DNA from: Brevibacillus dissolubilis | GTDB taxonomy: Bacteria > Bacillota > Bacilli > Brevibacillales > Brevibacillaceae | Length of the DNA stretch: 64,000 nucleotides | Assembly: GCF_006170445.1 (NCBI RefSeq) | Contig: NZ_VCNA01000013.1 | Location: forward strand, 1 to 64,000 | Reading direction: 5' to 3' | In this document: positions 52,925-62,168 of the stretch, in pieces | How the letters are laid out: each line of letters begins with the position of its first letter | Position numbering within the stretch: position 1 is the stretch's first letter | Made by a program: the position numbers and the translations under genes | Notes under the pieces: generated by a model | Seen by the model: the letters and a program-made list of their open reading frames with translations, nothing else | Told to the model about the DNA's origin: nothing | Database searches by the model: none

Positions 52925-54298
52925 TTAGAATCGGAAGTAGATGAACGGGTTGTACGTCGAATTGACCAGATACATCGTACAGATCAACAGGTAGGTCAGA
53001 AGCATCGGCGTCTTCACCCACAGCGACAGACGAAGCCTGTCATACACGGGCGCACACAAGACCACCCCGATGAGCAGAATCCACAGGTTATCACTCAACA
53101 GCACCCGCGCCTGACCATCCACCCACGCACTGGCCCCGCCAAACATCGCGCCCAGATACGCCATCGAGTGCCCAAAATCATCCGCACGGAAAAACACCCA
53201 CCCAATCATCACAGCCAACAGCACGTACACATGCTGAAGCGGCCGCCACCAGCCAGCCAACCGTTTTTCCAGCCCAGCCTTTTCTAAGGAAATCAAAATC
53301 CCATAGTAAAAGCCCCAAGCCATAAACGTCCAGCTCGCCCCGTGCCAAAAGCCTGTCAATGTCCAGACGACCAGCAGGTTCCGGTATGCTTTCCACGGAA
53401 CAACGCGGTTGCCGCCCAGCGGAATATAGACATAATCGCGGAACCAGCTTCCGAGCGAAATATGCCAACGACGCCAGAATTCACTGACCGACCGTGAGAT
53501 ATAGGGAAAGCGGAAATTCTCCTGAAATTCAAAGCCAAACATCTTCGCAAGCCCAATCGCCATGTCACTGTACCCCGAGAAATCGAAGTAGATCTGCATG
53601 GTATACGCCGCGATCCCAATCCAAGCGGTCGCCGACGACAGATCCCCTGCCGAAAGCGCAAAAATCTCATCCGCAATCGCCCCCAGCGGGTTTGCCAGCA
53701 AGACTTTTTTGGAGAGTCCAAGTAAAAAGCGTTCGATACCACTTACAAATTTTTCGCGTGTATGTGTCCGATGCTGAAACTGCTCTGCCACCTCATGATA
53801 GCGGATGATCGGCCCCGCCACTAACTGCGGGAAGAAGGAAAAGTACAAGGTGAGATCAAACACATTCCGCTGCGGCGGCACATGCCTGCGGTATACGTCG
53901 ATGATGTAGCTCATCGCATGAAACGTGAAAAAGGAAATCCCAATCGGCAGCGCGATGGCCGGAACGGGGATATGCGTGTTCAGAAGGTTGTTGATATTCG
54001 TTGCAAAAAAAGCTGCGTATTTGTAAAAGCCGAGGATGCCTAGGTTGGCTAGTATGGCGATGGTGAGTACGCCTTTTCGCCCCTTTTCCGAGGGGGAGCT
54101 GTGCAGCCATAGTCCGCATGCGTAGTTGACGACGATGGTGCCGAGCATGAGGAAGACGTAGATCGGCTCGCCCCAGGCGTAGAAGAGCAGACTTGCTAGG
54201 AGGAGCATGGTGTTTTTGAGAGATTTGGGGACGATATAGTAGAGTGCAATAATTGCGGGGAGGAAGAGGTAGAGAAAGACGAGATTGCTGAAGACCAT
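52925..54298 (-). CDS. MBOAT-family O-acyltransferase (AlgI/PatA-like)
   Basis: 457 residues, about ten membrane helices. It moves acetyl groups across the membrane for polymer O-acetylation. Conserved features are YYIVPKSLKNTMLLLASLLF, YAWGEP, the FFPQLVAGPIIRY block, YFDFSGYSDMAIGLAKMFG, FWRRWHISLGSWFRDYVYIP and WHGASWTFMAWG with the catalytic His. Start ATG at 54298, AGGAGAAAC upstream. First gene of a two-gene operon with the DHHW protein. Confidence 0.93.
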   Translation of the reverse strand: MVFSNLVFLYLFLPAIIALYYIVPKSLKNTMLLLASLLFYAWGEPIYVFLMLGTIVVNYACGLWLHSSPSEKGRKGVLTIAILANLGILGFYKYAAFFATNINNLLNTHIPVPAIALPIGISFFTFHAMSYIIDVYRRHVPPQRNVFDLTLYFSFFPQLVAGPIIRYHEVAEQFQHRTHTREKFVSGIERFLLGLSKKVLLANPLGAIADEIFALSAGDLSSATAWIGIAAYTMQIYFDFSGYSDMAIGLAKMFGFEFQENFRFPYISRSVSEFWRRWHISLGSWFRDYVYIPLGGNRVVPWKAYRNLLVVWTLTGFWHGASWTFMAWGFYYGILISLEKAGLEKRLAGWWRPLQHVYVLLAVMIGWVFFRADDFGHSMAYLGAMFGGASAWVDGQARVLLSDNLWILLIGVVLCAPVYDRLRLSLWVKTPMLLTYLLICTMYLVNSTYNPFIYFRF

Positions 54299-54457
54299 AG
54301 TGCTTGTTTCTCCTATCTTTGTGTTGGTTCTATGCTAACTGATTCGATGGGAGTTAACAAGTGGGGGAAACCATTGCTATATCTAAGTTATACAGCGAAA
54401 AACTCACGCAATAATTCCTACGTATTTTTGCTATACTTCCTTTGAGGAGTGATCTTT

Positions 54458-54904
54458 TTGCTGGAATCACACGAAACCGTAAATCAAAAGGTATTATTCG
54501 CACTTAAGAAGTTACTCTCAAGAGACATCTATCTATTAATAAACGATTCAAGCGAGCGGTCAATAGCGCACCGTCTTGCCGTCTATTTAGAAGAACAATT
54601 CCCGGATTGGTGTGTTGATTGCGAGTACAATAGGAATGGTTTGGACAAGAAAATTTTAGATGAATTAAAAACACACACCGGCAGGAAAGGTAGAACGGTA
54701 TTACCCGATATCGTTATCCATCATCGAGGCACAAAAAATAACTTGCTGGTTATCGAGATTAAAAAGAAGACGTCCCCTAATGATTTTGATCTAAAAAAGC
54801 TTCACTTTTATAAAATGCAACAAAACCTTCAATATCAACATGCCCTATATATTGGAATCGGTGTCGGTAACAAATCGGGACAGTTCCTTTTAAAATGGAT
54901 ATAA
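54458..54904 (+). CDS. PD-(D/E)XK nuclease-like protein
   Basis: 148 residues from a TTG at 54458, eight bases after AGGAG; a GTG at 54449 lies too close to the site. The core TVLPDIVIHHRGTKNNLLVI followed by EIKKKTS fits the PD-x(n)-ExK nuclease motif (PD, then E-I-K). The N-terminal half is helical (HRLAVYLEEQFPDWCVDCEY). Proteins of this small type are common as orphan genes near defence islands, and a DUF262 gene lies close by. Substrate is unknown. A weak hairpin at 54941-54972 follows. Confidence 0.7.
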   Translation: MLESHETVNQKVLFALKKLLSRDIYLLINDSSERSIAHRLAVYLEEQFPDWCVDCEYNRNGLDKKILDELKTHTGRKGRTVLPDIVIHHRGTKNNLLVIEIKKKTSPNDFDLKKLHFYKMQQNLQYQHALYIGIGVGNKSGQFLLKWI

Positions 54905-55015
54905 AATATATAATAGACCAAGCTTCTCAAACACGAAGAAATTCCATCAAGAGTCATCTGTCTTGATGGAATCAACGGCAAGGCTATTTCATGTATAGTT
55001 TCGAGTTGAGGGTGT

Positions 55016-55396
55016 TTATTTCTTTTCCATAACAGCGAAGTAATTTTCTTCATCATCTGCAAAGTTAAATACTCTGCCAGATGGCATTTCTACAATTTCG
55101 CCGACTTTGACATTTTTATTGGATAAGTCGCTGTATAATTGATCGAGATTTTCCGTAAAGAACATTAAAGAAGGTGTGCCCAGATTCATATCTGGTGACA
55201 TCTTAGCAACGAATTCCTTATTGTGCAGAATGATGCTTGTGTCTGCTCCCTTGGTTGGTGCAATTTCAATCCATCTAAATCCTTGACCGTTGTTTTCTTC
55301 AGAAATGACAGTGAATCCTACTTTTTCTGTCCAAAAGTTCACTGCCTCGTCTTGGTTATTGACGTACAACATGATTTGACCGAGTTTGCTGATCAT
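55016..55396 (-). CDS. VOC-family (glyoxalase/bleomycin-resistance-like) protein
   Basis: 126 residues in two beta-alpha-beta-beta-beta modules: KLGQIMLYVNNQDEAVNFWT and GTPSLMFFTENLDQLYSDL. The second module ends VFNFADDEENYFAVMEKK, with the usual metal Glu position near the end. The family covers glyoxalases, dioxygenases and antibiotic-binding proteins; the substrate is not set by sequence. GGGAGCG precedes the ATG. Monocistronic. Confidence 0.9.
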   Translation of the reverse strand: MISKLGQIMLYVNNQDEAVNFWTEKVGFTVISEENNGQGFRWIEIAPTKGADTSIILHNKEFVAKMSPDMNLGTPSLMFFTENLDQLYSDLSNKNVKVGEIVEMPSGRVFNFADDEENYFAVMEKK

Positions 55397-55444
55397 AGGC
55401 TTTTACGCTCCCTTATATTTAAGTAGATATCAAAACCATTGCTC

Positions 55445-55561
55445 CTAATCTAGTGCAAAAGACGTTATGATAATTCCTTGATAATTTGCACCTTTCACCC
55501 TTTGCATTTCTGCTTGGTGGATCTTGTTTATTGTTTCATCAGCGTTGTTCTCGAAAAGCAC
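55445..55561 (-). pseudogene. Short protein-like remnant
   Basis: A 38-residue frame from GTG at 55561 reads ENNADETINKIHQAEMQRV then KGANYQGIIITSFALD before a stop. The amino-acid make-up is protein-like and the end (GIIITSFALD) has strand character, but there is no ribosome site and an in-frame stop lies just upstream. Most likely the C-terminal scrap of a lost gene. The rest of the 434-base gap 55397-55830 shows only a terminator and the tract at 55743-55833. Confidence 0.3.
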
Positions 55562-55672
55562 GTTTCTCTATAATCTAGAGGAAACCATTACTAATACTAC
55601 CATAAAAGAGTGAATAGAACCATCCAGTGAACATGTGTATATGTACTACTTGAAATTAGCCAGGCCCATAAT

Positions 55673-55727
55673 AAAAACTCCCAACCTTTCCTTACAGAAC
55701 ATAATGTACAGGTAAGTTTGAGAGTTT
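55673..55727 (-). terminator. Terminator downstream of the DUF262 gene
   Basis: AAACTCTCAAACTTACC / GGTTGGGAGTTT with an inner CTTAC/GTAAG stem, followed by TTTATTATG on the minus strand. It lies about 100 bases beyond the stop at 55831. Confidence 0.7.
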
Positions 55728-55830
55728 ACACAGAATATTTTACAGAATCGAACGCAAGTTTGTCTGAGTTTTTTCAAAAGACTCTCTTACTTCACGCACA
55801 CTTTGAGAAGTCTCGGAAAACTCTGGTGTA

Positions 55831-57510
55831 TTAATCCACTTTCAACTTCCACTCGTTAACTAGCAGTTGTATAAGTTGCTTCTGTCTCACATCTACAATA
55901 TCAGGTGTCCACTCCCTTTCCTGAATAACTTGAGTTGTTAAAGCAAAATTGGATACACCACTTTTTGTTTGAAAATAAGAGGTTTTTTTCTTTTCAAAGT
56001 CATAATTCCGGGCTTGGGAATTTTTCGCCCGTGTTAGTAGTACTAGATTCCCTAATTTATGAACATATTCAGATGGGTTATCGAAGTTTTTCAACCACTC
56101 ACTATCTTGCTTCGGTGTTTGAGGCAGCACATGTTCAACGGTAATGACTGTATGGTCATAATATGGCTGACCGTTTGTAAGCATTGAATCTAAACGAAGA
56201 AGCACATATCTTCTGGCCGTATCTTTTAATTCTGTATACACATCACCCTTTAGCTTTTTTAAAACTTCTTGCTTATCTTCATTTGTTATTTCTAACGTCG
56301 AATCTGCCGAGAAAATATTCACTCCTCGATCCATTTCCTTAAGGATTGAAGAATATTTAGACTGTCTCCAGTTGAAATTTTTTCTTAAAATCATACTGAT
56401 ACCCGCAAACGTTTCTAAACGGTGTAGAAAAGATTCCAAATTAGTGTTGTTTTTATGCATGTATAACATAGCAATTGGAATCCAGTCACTATTATCTATT
56501 CGGTTTAACAAGCTTAGCATCTTTACTAATCTTGGCTGAGTACTGTAATAAGAACGATAATCTACTAATTTTAAATAAATTTCACTATACGGGATCAATA
56601 CTTCATCAATGAAACGTTTTCCACTAATTCCTGAAAAAATCTCATTATATTCTTCCTTAGAATTAGCACTTCCCTTGCGCTTCTGAATAACCATCCGTAT
56701 ATGGTCAAATAATTTATTAAATCGATCTCTTCCTAATGAAACCTCAACATTTTCCCATCTATTTGTATAGTCATCTTGCTCGCTCTCAGGTACATCCCCA
56801 ATCACGCGTGCTTTAAATATATCACTGGTCATCAAATCTAATCCTCGATCATTCAATACAGTAAAAATACGGAATGCCGAGTCAAAATTAGGAGTAGACA
56901 CTATTACAATATAACAAAGCGTAGCTATAACACCAGGGAGTGTCTTTATGGTCTGCTCATCTAACTCATTAAGCCGATCCATAAAATAAAGCGCATTATC
57001 CCGGATCGCCTTTTGACTATCTGTCTTAACCGGTGTATTTTCTTTGATCTTTTGAATCGCACCTTTATCTTGAATATATTGCCTAAAGAAATCATTATCT
57101 CGATTTCGCAACCGAAGACGGTATGTATCAGCTATATTCCTGATTTTGCTACCTTTCTGAATAATCATACTCTCAATTTCAACAGCGTATTCCCCGCTTA
57201 AATAATCTCGAAGTACAGCCAATAATATTGTTAACGTGGTCAAACGTTGCTGACCATCCAACACCTCTGACATCGGTGTATCTTGTTTCACTAAAACAAT
57301 GCTCCCCAGAAAATATGGTTCGTCTATATCACTTACATTTTTTTCAGTAATCCCATAATGTTCAATGAATTCTAATACATCATCCAAAAGCTCTCCTGCT
57401 TCATCGGTCGTCCAAGAATAAGGTCTCTGAACTGAAGGAATTGTAAATAAGTAATCATCCGAAAATACTTTATGTAATGGTGTTTCTTGAGCAGTTAATG
57501 TTGTCTTCAT
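55831..57510 (-). CDS. DUF262/DUF1524 protein (GmrSD-like)
   Basis: 559 residues. The N-terminal DUF262 (ParB-like NTPase/nuclease fold) shows IPSVQRPYSWTTDE (25-38) and DGQQRLTTL (85-93). The C-terminal DUF1524 has an HNH-type core: TVEHVLPQTP, then HKLGNLVLLTRAKNSQARNY (His plus two Asn). The pair is that of GmrSD type IV restriction enzymes, which use nucleotides and cut modified phage DNA, and of related defence proteins. Codon use is AT-rich compared with neighbours, suggesting transfer. GGAGGG precedes the ATG. Probably co-transcribed with the 169-residue gene 79 bases upstream. Confidence 0.85.
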   Translation of the reverse strand: MKTTLTAQETPLHKVFSDDYLFTIPSVQRPYSWTTDEAGELLDDVLEFIEHYGITEKNVSDIDEPYFLGSIVLVKQDTPMSEVLDGQQRLTTLTILLAVLRDYLSGEYAVEIESMIIQKGSKIRNIADTYRLRLRNRDNDFFRQYIQDKGAIQKIKENTPVKTDSQKAIRDNALYFMDRLNELDEQTIKTLPGVIATLCYIVIVSTPNFDSAFRIFTVLNDRGLDLMTSDIFKARVIGDVPESEQDDYTNRWENVEVSLGRDRFNKLFDHIRMVIQKRKGSANSKEEYNEIFSGISGKRFIDEVLIPYSEIYLKLVDYRSYYSTQPRLVKMLSLLNRIDNSDWIPIAMLYMHKNNTNLESFLHRLETFAGISMILRKNFNWRQSKYSSILKEMDRGVNIFSADSTLEITNEDKQEVLKKLKGDVYTELKDTARRYVLLRLDSMLTNGQPYYDHTVITVEHVLPQTPKQDSEWLKNFDNPSEYVHKLGNLVLLTRAKNSQARNYDFEKKKTSYFQTKSGVSNFALTTQVIQEREWTPDIVDVRQKQLIQLLVNEWKLKVD

Positions 57511-57589
57511 TGCAAGAAGCCCTCCACATTATACATTCAATTAAGAATAAAGTACTAAGAACTCATCTTTGTTACTTAGTCTAATCATT

Positions 57590-58099
57590 TTACAGTGAGC
57601 TTAATCTATTTCTTTCGATTTTTATTGTATTATCTTGGTTCCCTAGCATATCTGCCCTCCCGCTACCATAAATACGTAAATAATGAGAGCCTTTCATAAG
57701 TCTAACTGAAAGACGGGGACTTCCTTTATATTCCTGTTTATTTATTTGAACACATTGAATGAACTCATCCCAACTCACAATTGCGATTTCTTGATTATAG
57801 TCATTTAATTGTTTTTGACTACAAATTAAAGCGAAAACAACTTTTCCGCTATGTTTCTTTAATTCTTTAATTTCCTCTATTTCAGCTTCCGTAAACGTAA
57901 ATGCCCATGAAAAGTTCTTCGTTCCAGTCGGTGAAGTATGGTATTTTGAATAGATAATATAATTGTCTTTATTGGTTGTGATTTTGTAAATTTGCCGCTT
58001 CTCATTGTCTTTTTCGAATAGTGCGGGTACTAAACCACTATTAATTAATACAGAAAGTAGCGCTCCATAATAGTAATCTGCCTTTCGAAGTGCTCCCAT
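57590..58099 (-). CDS. Hypothetical partner of the DUF262 protein
   Basis: 169 residues from ATG at 58099 (MGALRKADYYYG), with AGGGGTGA upstream; a GTG three codons earlier is less likely. No family recognised with confidence. It begins with a helical winged-type segment, then a beta-rich part with KDNYIIYSKYHTSPTG, WAFTFTEAEIEEIKEL, KVVFALICS and AIVSWDEF, an order seen in some restriction-like folds. It is AT-rich like the DUF262 gene and upstream in the same direction, so both may form one defence cassette. Confidence 0.6.
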   Translation of the reverse strand: MGALRKADYYYGALLSVLINSGLVPALFEKDNEKRQIYKITTNKDNYIIYSKYHTSPTGTKNFSWAFTFTEAEIEEIKELKKHSGKVVFALICSQKQLNDYNQEIAIVSWDEFIQCVQINKQEYKGSPRLSVRLMKGSHYLRIYGSGRADMLGNQDNTIKIERNRLSSL

Positions 58100-58225
58100 G
58101 AATATCACCCCTGATTTATCTAGAGACTAGTTATTTACATTCCGTCTCTTAATAATCAGTATAGCTCATTTTGTTATAATTTGTCGGATAATTGGCAAAA
58201 TCTTTAAATTGGTACAGCATAATAA

Positions 58226-58260
58226 AAAAGCATCTGTCTATTGTACAAGCAGATGCTTTT
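58226..58260. terminator. Bidirectional terminator after rlmCD
   Basis: AAAAAGCATCTG / CAGATGCTTTT stem with a ten-base loop, T-runs on both strands, about 28 bases from the rlmCD stop. Confidence 0.92.
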
Positions 58261-58287
58261 CGTTCCATGTTTAATTTCTTAATTAAT

Positions 58288-59751
58288 TCATTTGATCTTA
58301 AAATCCAGCCTCGCCACACTCTCCACATGTCCGGTATTCGGAAACATATCCACCGGCTGCACCTCAACCACCTCATACGCCTCCGCCAACACTTTCAAAT
58401 CCCTTGCCAGCGTACTCGGATTACAGCTCACATACACAACCTTCTCCGGCTTCATCTGAAGTATCGTGGTCAACAGCGCCTCATCGCACCCTTTCCTCGG
58501 CGGGTCCACCACAATCACATCCGCACGTACTCCTTCAAACTTCCAACGCGGCATCACACTCTCCGCCGCACCTACTTCAAAAATCACATTCTCAAACCCG
58601 TTGAGCTCCGCATTCCGCTTCGCATCCTCAATCGCTTCCGGCACGATCTCTACGCCGTACACATACTTCGCCTTCTGCGCGAGGAACAGCGAAATCGTTC
58701 CGATGCCACAGTACGCGTCGATCACCGACTCATTACCAGTCAGTCCTGCATACTCCAGCGTCTTGCCATACAGCACTTCCGTCTGCTCCGGATTCACCTG
58801 ATAGAACGAACGCGCCGAGATCGCGAACTTGATCGGCCCGATATAATCGTAGATCACATCGTTGCCCCAGAGTGTTACGGTCTTGTCGCCGAAAATCACG
58901 TTGGTCTTGCGGTCGTTGATATTCTGCACGATGCTCTTCACGCCTGGCACCTGTTGGACGATCATCTCGACCAACAGATCTCGTTGCGGGATGAAATCTT
59001 CCGTGGTGATGAGCACTACCATGCGCTCGCCTGTTTTGGCACCGACGCGGGAGACGACATGGCGAAGCAGACCTGTGTGCGCCTCCTCGTTGTACGGCTG
59101 GATGCCGAGCTTGGACGCGATGCGCTTGACCGCGTTGACGACTTCATCGTTGGCCTCGTGTTGGATTAAGCATTCATCTATATCAATAATGTCGTGCGAT
59201 TTTTCCGCGTAGAAGCCGCCGACAAGTCCGCCTTCTTCTTCGCCGATCGGGACTTGGGCTTTGTTTCGGTAGCGCCAAGGGTTGTCCATGCCGAGCGTCG
59301 GATGCACAGTGATACCGCCCTCGCCTATCTCGAAGCCACCGATGCGGCGGAGGTTGTCGATGACGATCTGTTGTTTATGTACGAGTTGTTCACTGTATGC
59401 GAGATGCTGGAGCGAACAGCCACCGCAGCGGTCGTATACCGGACAGGGTGGGGCGACGCGCTGGGCACCTGCTTGGACGATCTCTACCAGGTCAGCGAAG
59501 CCGAAGTTTCTTTTGGCGTGCACGACCTTGGCCTTGACCACTTCGGTCGGCAGGGCTTGCGGGACAAACAGGGTGTAGCCATTGTAGCGGCCCACCCCGG
59601 CGCCTTCGTGGCTGAGTCCGGTGATCTCCAGCTCAACGATCTGTCCGAGCTGGACCGGGTAGTTTTTCTCTGCTGCAGCTGCTTTGCTTTGTTGTGGTTT
59701 TCTATTGGTATTCTTATTTGCATTTCGTTTTTTCGGTTGGGTTTTTGCCAC
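58288..59751 (-). CDS. rlmCD: 23S rRNA (uracil-C5)-methyltransferase
   Basis: 487 residues from a GTG at 59751 with AGGAG upstream. It methylates U747 and/or U1939 of 23S rRNA with SAM. A Lys/Asn-rich start (about 1-30) is followed by a TRAM domain (about 33-92), the Fe-S cluster Cys set C103, C109, C112 ([14 protein letters not shown]) and C194, and a SAM domain with [17 protein letters not shown] and [14 protein letters not shown]. The nucleophile is C443 in [14 protein letters not shown]. In Bacillus a single enzyme, RlmCD, does both sites; this form is assumed here. It lies beside dagK. Confidence 0.93.
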   Translation of the reverse strand: MAKTQPKKRNANKNTNRKPQQSKAAAAEKNYPVQLGQIVELEITGLSHEGAGVGRYNGYTLFVPQALPTEVVKAKVVHAKRNFGFADLVEIVQAGAQRVAPPCPVYDRCGGCSLQHLAYSEQLVHKQQIVIDNLRRIGGFEIGEGGITVHPTLGMDNPWRYRNKAQVPIGEEEGGLVGGFYAEKSHDIIDIDECLIQHEANDEVVNAVKRIASKLGIQPYNEEAHTGLLRHVVSRVGAKTGERMVVLITTEDFIPQRDLLVEMIVQQVPGVKSIVQNINDRKTNVIFGDKTVTLWGNDVIYDYIGPIKFAISARSFYQVNPEQTEVLYGKTLEYAGLTGNESVIDAYCGIGTISLFLAQKAKYVYGVEIVPEAIEDAKRNAELNGFENVIFEVGAAESVMPRWKFEGVRADVIVVDPPRKGCDEALLTTILQMKPEKVVYVSCNPSTLARDLKVLAEAYEVVEVQPVDMFPNTGHVESVARLDFKIK

Positions 59752-59811
59752 TATATGTTGACTCCTTTTTGGCTTGCTTTGCTTTTTATGATGACAGACG
59801 AATTGGTATTA

Positions 59812-60702
59812 TTATGGCACAAAAACTTCGATATGACCCGGCAGGGCGTGGCAGACGCATGGGAGCTGACCGCCGAGCTCACCGTCTAAGTTCAGCTGGA
59901 CTGTGGCCGCACCTTCTGTGGTCGCTTTGATGTAGTCCGATTGGAAATAGATGATGTTCGGGTCTTTGACATGGTCGCCCTTGAGTGCCATGGTGGCAAG
60001 GCGGATGAACTCGGGGAGTGAGGTTTTTTTCAGGACGAGGCAGTCGAACTTGCCGTCGGAGAGGCTGGCTTTGGGTGCAAGCTTGTCGAAGCCGCCGACG
60101 GAATGGCTGTTGGCGATGAGGAACAGCATGATCTCGTCGTCGAGCACCACTCCGTCCCGTGTCTCCAGCTTGATGTGGGTCGGGCGGATGAACGGGAGCT
60201 TTTCCATGCCTTTGACGTAGTAAGCAAGCTGGCCGATCATGGTTTTGAGCTTGCTTGGGACCTCGTAGGTGAGTTCGGTCATCGAGCCGCCACCCGCGAT
60301 GTTGATAAAATAACGGTCATTGATCCGGCCCAGATCCACTTTACGGGTATGGCCCTGTGCGATGATCTCGGTGGCGTGTGCAATCGAGCGCGGCAAACCG
60401 ATGGCACGGGCAAAGTCGTTCGTGGTGCCGGTCGGGATGATGCCGAGCTTGGGGCGGTGTTTCTTTTCGGCCATGCCGTTGACGACCTCGTAGATCGTGC
60501 CGTCTCCCCCGGCCGCGATGATTAAGTCGAAGCCGCGGGCCACAGCGCGCTCTGCCTCACGGGTGGCATCGTATTCGCCTTTGGTGGCGTGGCAGGAGGT
60601 CTCGTATCCGGCTGCCTCCAAAATATCCAATATATCCGGTAAACGGCGGCGGACTGCTTCTCTCCCCGACGTCGGATTGTAGATCAGGCGTGCTCTTTTC
60701 AC
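59812..60702 (-). CDS. dagK: Diacylglycerol kinase DagK
   Basis: 296 residues from GTG at 60702, chosen because the family starts MKRARLIYNPTSGRE and AAGGGAA lies just upstream; ATGs at 60735 and 60765 extend the frame without a good site. It phosphorylates diacylglycerol left by lipoteichoic acid synthesis. Motifs are IYNPTSG, IIAAGGDGTIYEVVNGMA (GGDGT loop), GIIPTGTTNDFARAIG and FINIAGGGSMTELTYEVP. Divergent from glcK. The neighbouring rlmCD and dagK order is typical of Bacilli. Confidence 0.93.
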   Translation of the reverse strand: MKRARLIYNPTSGREAVRRRLPDILDILEAAGYETSCHATKGEYDATREAERAVARGFDLIIAAGGDGTIYEVVNGMAEKKHRPKLGIIPTGTTNDFARAIGLPRSIAHATEIIAQGHTRKVDLGRINDRYFINIAGGGSMTELTYEVPSKLKTMIGQLAYYVKGMEKLPFIRPTHIKLETRDGVVLDDEIMLFLIANSHSVGGFDKLAPKASLSDGKFDCLVLKKTSLPEFIRLATMALKGDHVKDPNIIYFQSDYIKATTEGAATVQLNLDGELGGQLPCVCHALPGHIEVFVP

Positions 60703-60861
60703 TCTCTTCCCTTCTTCCGTTCTGTTCGATTTCATCTCTCTACACATGATATCCTGTATCGCCATTTTTGGGAATCAATATGCGAAGGTAATACGATTAT
60801 GATAAGATAAAGAAATGGAAAATGCACGTGTCAGAAGATCGTGCCAAAGGGGGAGTTTATC

Positions 60862-61827
60862 GTGACTAAAGATCTGATCGTCGGGGTAGACATCGGGGGA
60901 ACCGGGATTAAGGTAGCCTTACTGAATACCAACGGAGATATTTTACATAAATCATCGGAGCCGACACCGGTTGCTGCTGGTGAAGATAGCGTGATCAGCA
61001 AGATCGTCGAGATGACCAACGGACTTTTGCAAAAAGAAAACGCCTCCATGGAGCGCGTAGTTGGGATCGGAATCGGCGTGCCAGGGCCGGTCGAAGCTGA
61101 TACTGGAGTTGTTTTGGAAGCGGTTAATCTTCATTGGAAAAACACGCCGCTCAAAGCTAAGGTTGAAGGGCTCACAGGCGTGCCAGCCTACGTCGACAAC
61201 GATGCCAATGCGGCAGCACTGGGCGAGATGTGGCGCGGAGCCGGTCAAGGTGCAAAAGACCTCGTGGCGGTTACCATCGGGACGGGTGTCGGTGGCGGTG
61301 TCATCATTGGCGGTGAAATCGTGCACGGTGTATCTGGAGTCGGCGGCGAGATCGGTCACATGACGATTGTGCCAGAGGGCGGTCCGCAATGTAACTGCGG
61401 CAAAACCGGATGCCTCGAAACCCTCTCTTCTGCCACCGCGATCATCCGTGAAGGCGAGCAGGCGGCCCGTTCTGGTGAAAGCACGGCATTAGCGGCGGCA
61501 CTTGAAGCAAAAGGCAAGCTGACTGCCAAGGATGTATTTGATGCAGCGCTTGCGGGCGACACAGGAGCAGTGGGCGTGGTTGATCGTGCGGCATTCTATC
61601 TCGGCTTTGGGATGTCCCATCTGGGCAATGTTCTCAACCCTGCGAAAATCGTCATCGGTGGCGGTGTGTCTGCCGCAGGTGAGTTTTTGTTCAGCCGAAT
61701 TCGTGAGTCTTTTGATAAGTACACGTGGGCGTATGCGGCTGAGAACTGCGAGATTCTCCCGGCGACGCTTGGGAATGATGCCGGAGTAATCGGTGCGGGC
61801 TGGCTGGTTCGCGCGAAAATGGCTTAG
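60862..61827 (+). CDS. glcK: ROK-family glucokinase
   Basis: 321 residues, exactly the length of B. subtilis GlcK, from GTG at 60862 with GGGGGAG six bases upstream (an earlier GTG at 60841 precedes the site). It phosphorylates glucose to glucose-6-phosphate with ATP. Features are VGVDIGGTGIKVALL (phosphate 1), GIGVPGPVEAD, DNDANAAALGEM, the catalytic Asp, GTGVGGGVI, EIGHMTI and the zinc set C177, C179 and C184 in CNCGKTGCLE. Its own terminator follows. Confidence 0.95.
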   Translation: MTKDLIVGVDIGGTGIKVALLNTNGDILHKSSEPTPVAAGEDSVISKIVEMTNGLLQKENASMERVVGIGIGVPGPVEADTGVVLEAVNLHWKNTPLKAKVEGLTGVPAYVDNDANAAALGEMWRGAGQGAKDLVAVTIGTGVGGGVIIGGEIVHGVSGVGGEIGHMTIVPEGGPQCNCGKTGCLETLSSATAIIREGEQAARSGESTALAAALEAKGKLTAKDVFDAALAGDTGAVGVVDRAAFYLGFGMSHLGNVLNPAKIVIGGGVSAAGEFLFSRIRESFDKYTWAYAAENCEILPATLGNDAGVIGAGWLVRAKMA

Positions 61828-61855
61828 AAAAACAAATAAATCCATAGCAAATGAG

Positions 61856-61893
61856 AAAGTGGCCTCCCTTGTCAGAAAAGGAGAGCCACTTTT
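61856..61893 (+). terminator. Terminator after glcK
   Basis: AAAGTGGC(CTCC) / (GGAG)AGCCACTTT hairpin with T6, about 30 bases after the stop. Confidence 0.9.
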
Positions 61894-61904
61894 TTGTATG
61901 TTCG

Positions 61905-62168
61905 TTAGGTTGGATTTTGTGGAGACGTATGTTTTTGCTTTTCCCAAGGGTGCTTTTTGGCGTAGTAGAGGGGTTTGCCCTCAAACCAGATGGCGGTTAT
62001 GCGTTTGGGACGGAGGCCTTGGCGGATACGGGCTTTGATGGGTTTGGGGAGGTAGGGCTCACTTGGTCCAAAGATCATACCTGCTCTTTTAGAGTCTTCA
62101 ATAAGCTGCTCAACCGTTACATTATCGAAGTATTCCTTCATTAACCCCCACTTCACGTGCTTATCCAT
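61905..62168 (-). CDS. Small protein overlapping the ART-like gene (possible antitoxin)
   Basis: 87 residues from ATG at 62168, with AGGTGAG five bases upstream; an ATG at 62174 is in frame but closer to the site. It overlaps the ART-like gene by eight bases, so their translation is coupled. Starts DKHVKWGLMKEYFDNVTVEQ, with a mixed helical first half and a basic tail (GLRPKRITAIWFEGK). No family recognised. Size and coupling to a possible toxin suggest an antitoxin or immunity role, but the order toxin then antitoxin is the reverse of common modules. Confidence 0.6.
   Translation of the reverse strand: MDKHVKWGLMKEYFDNVTVEQLIEDSKRAGMIFGPSEPYLPKPIKARIRQGLRPKRITAIWFEGKPLYYAKKHPWEKQKHTSPQNPT

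Noticed and set aside
58192-59169. A long plus-strand frame opposite rlmCD.
   Set aside because: His/Arg/Leu-rich composition with no motif; the minus-strand gene has complete methyltransferase motifs.
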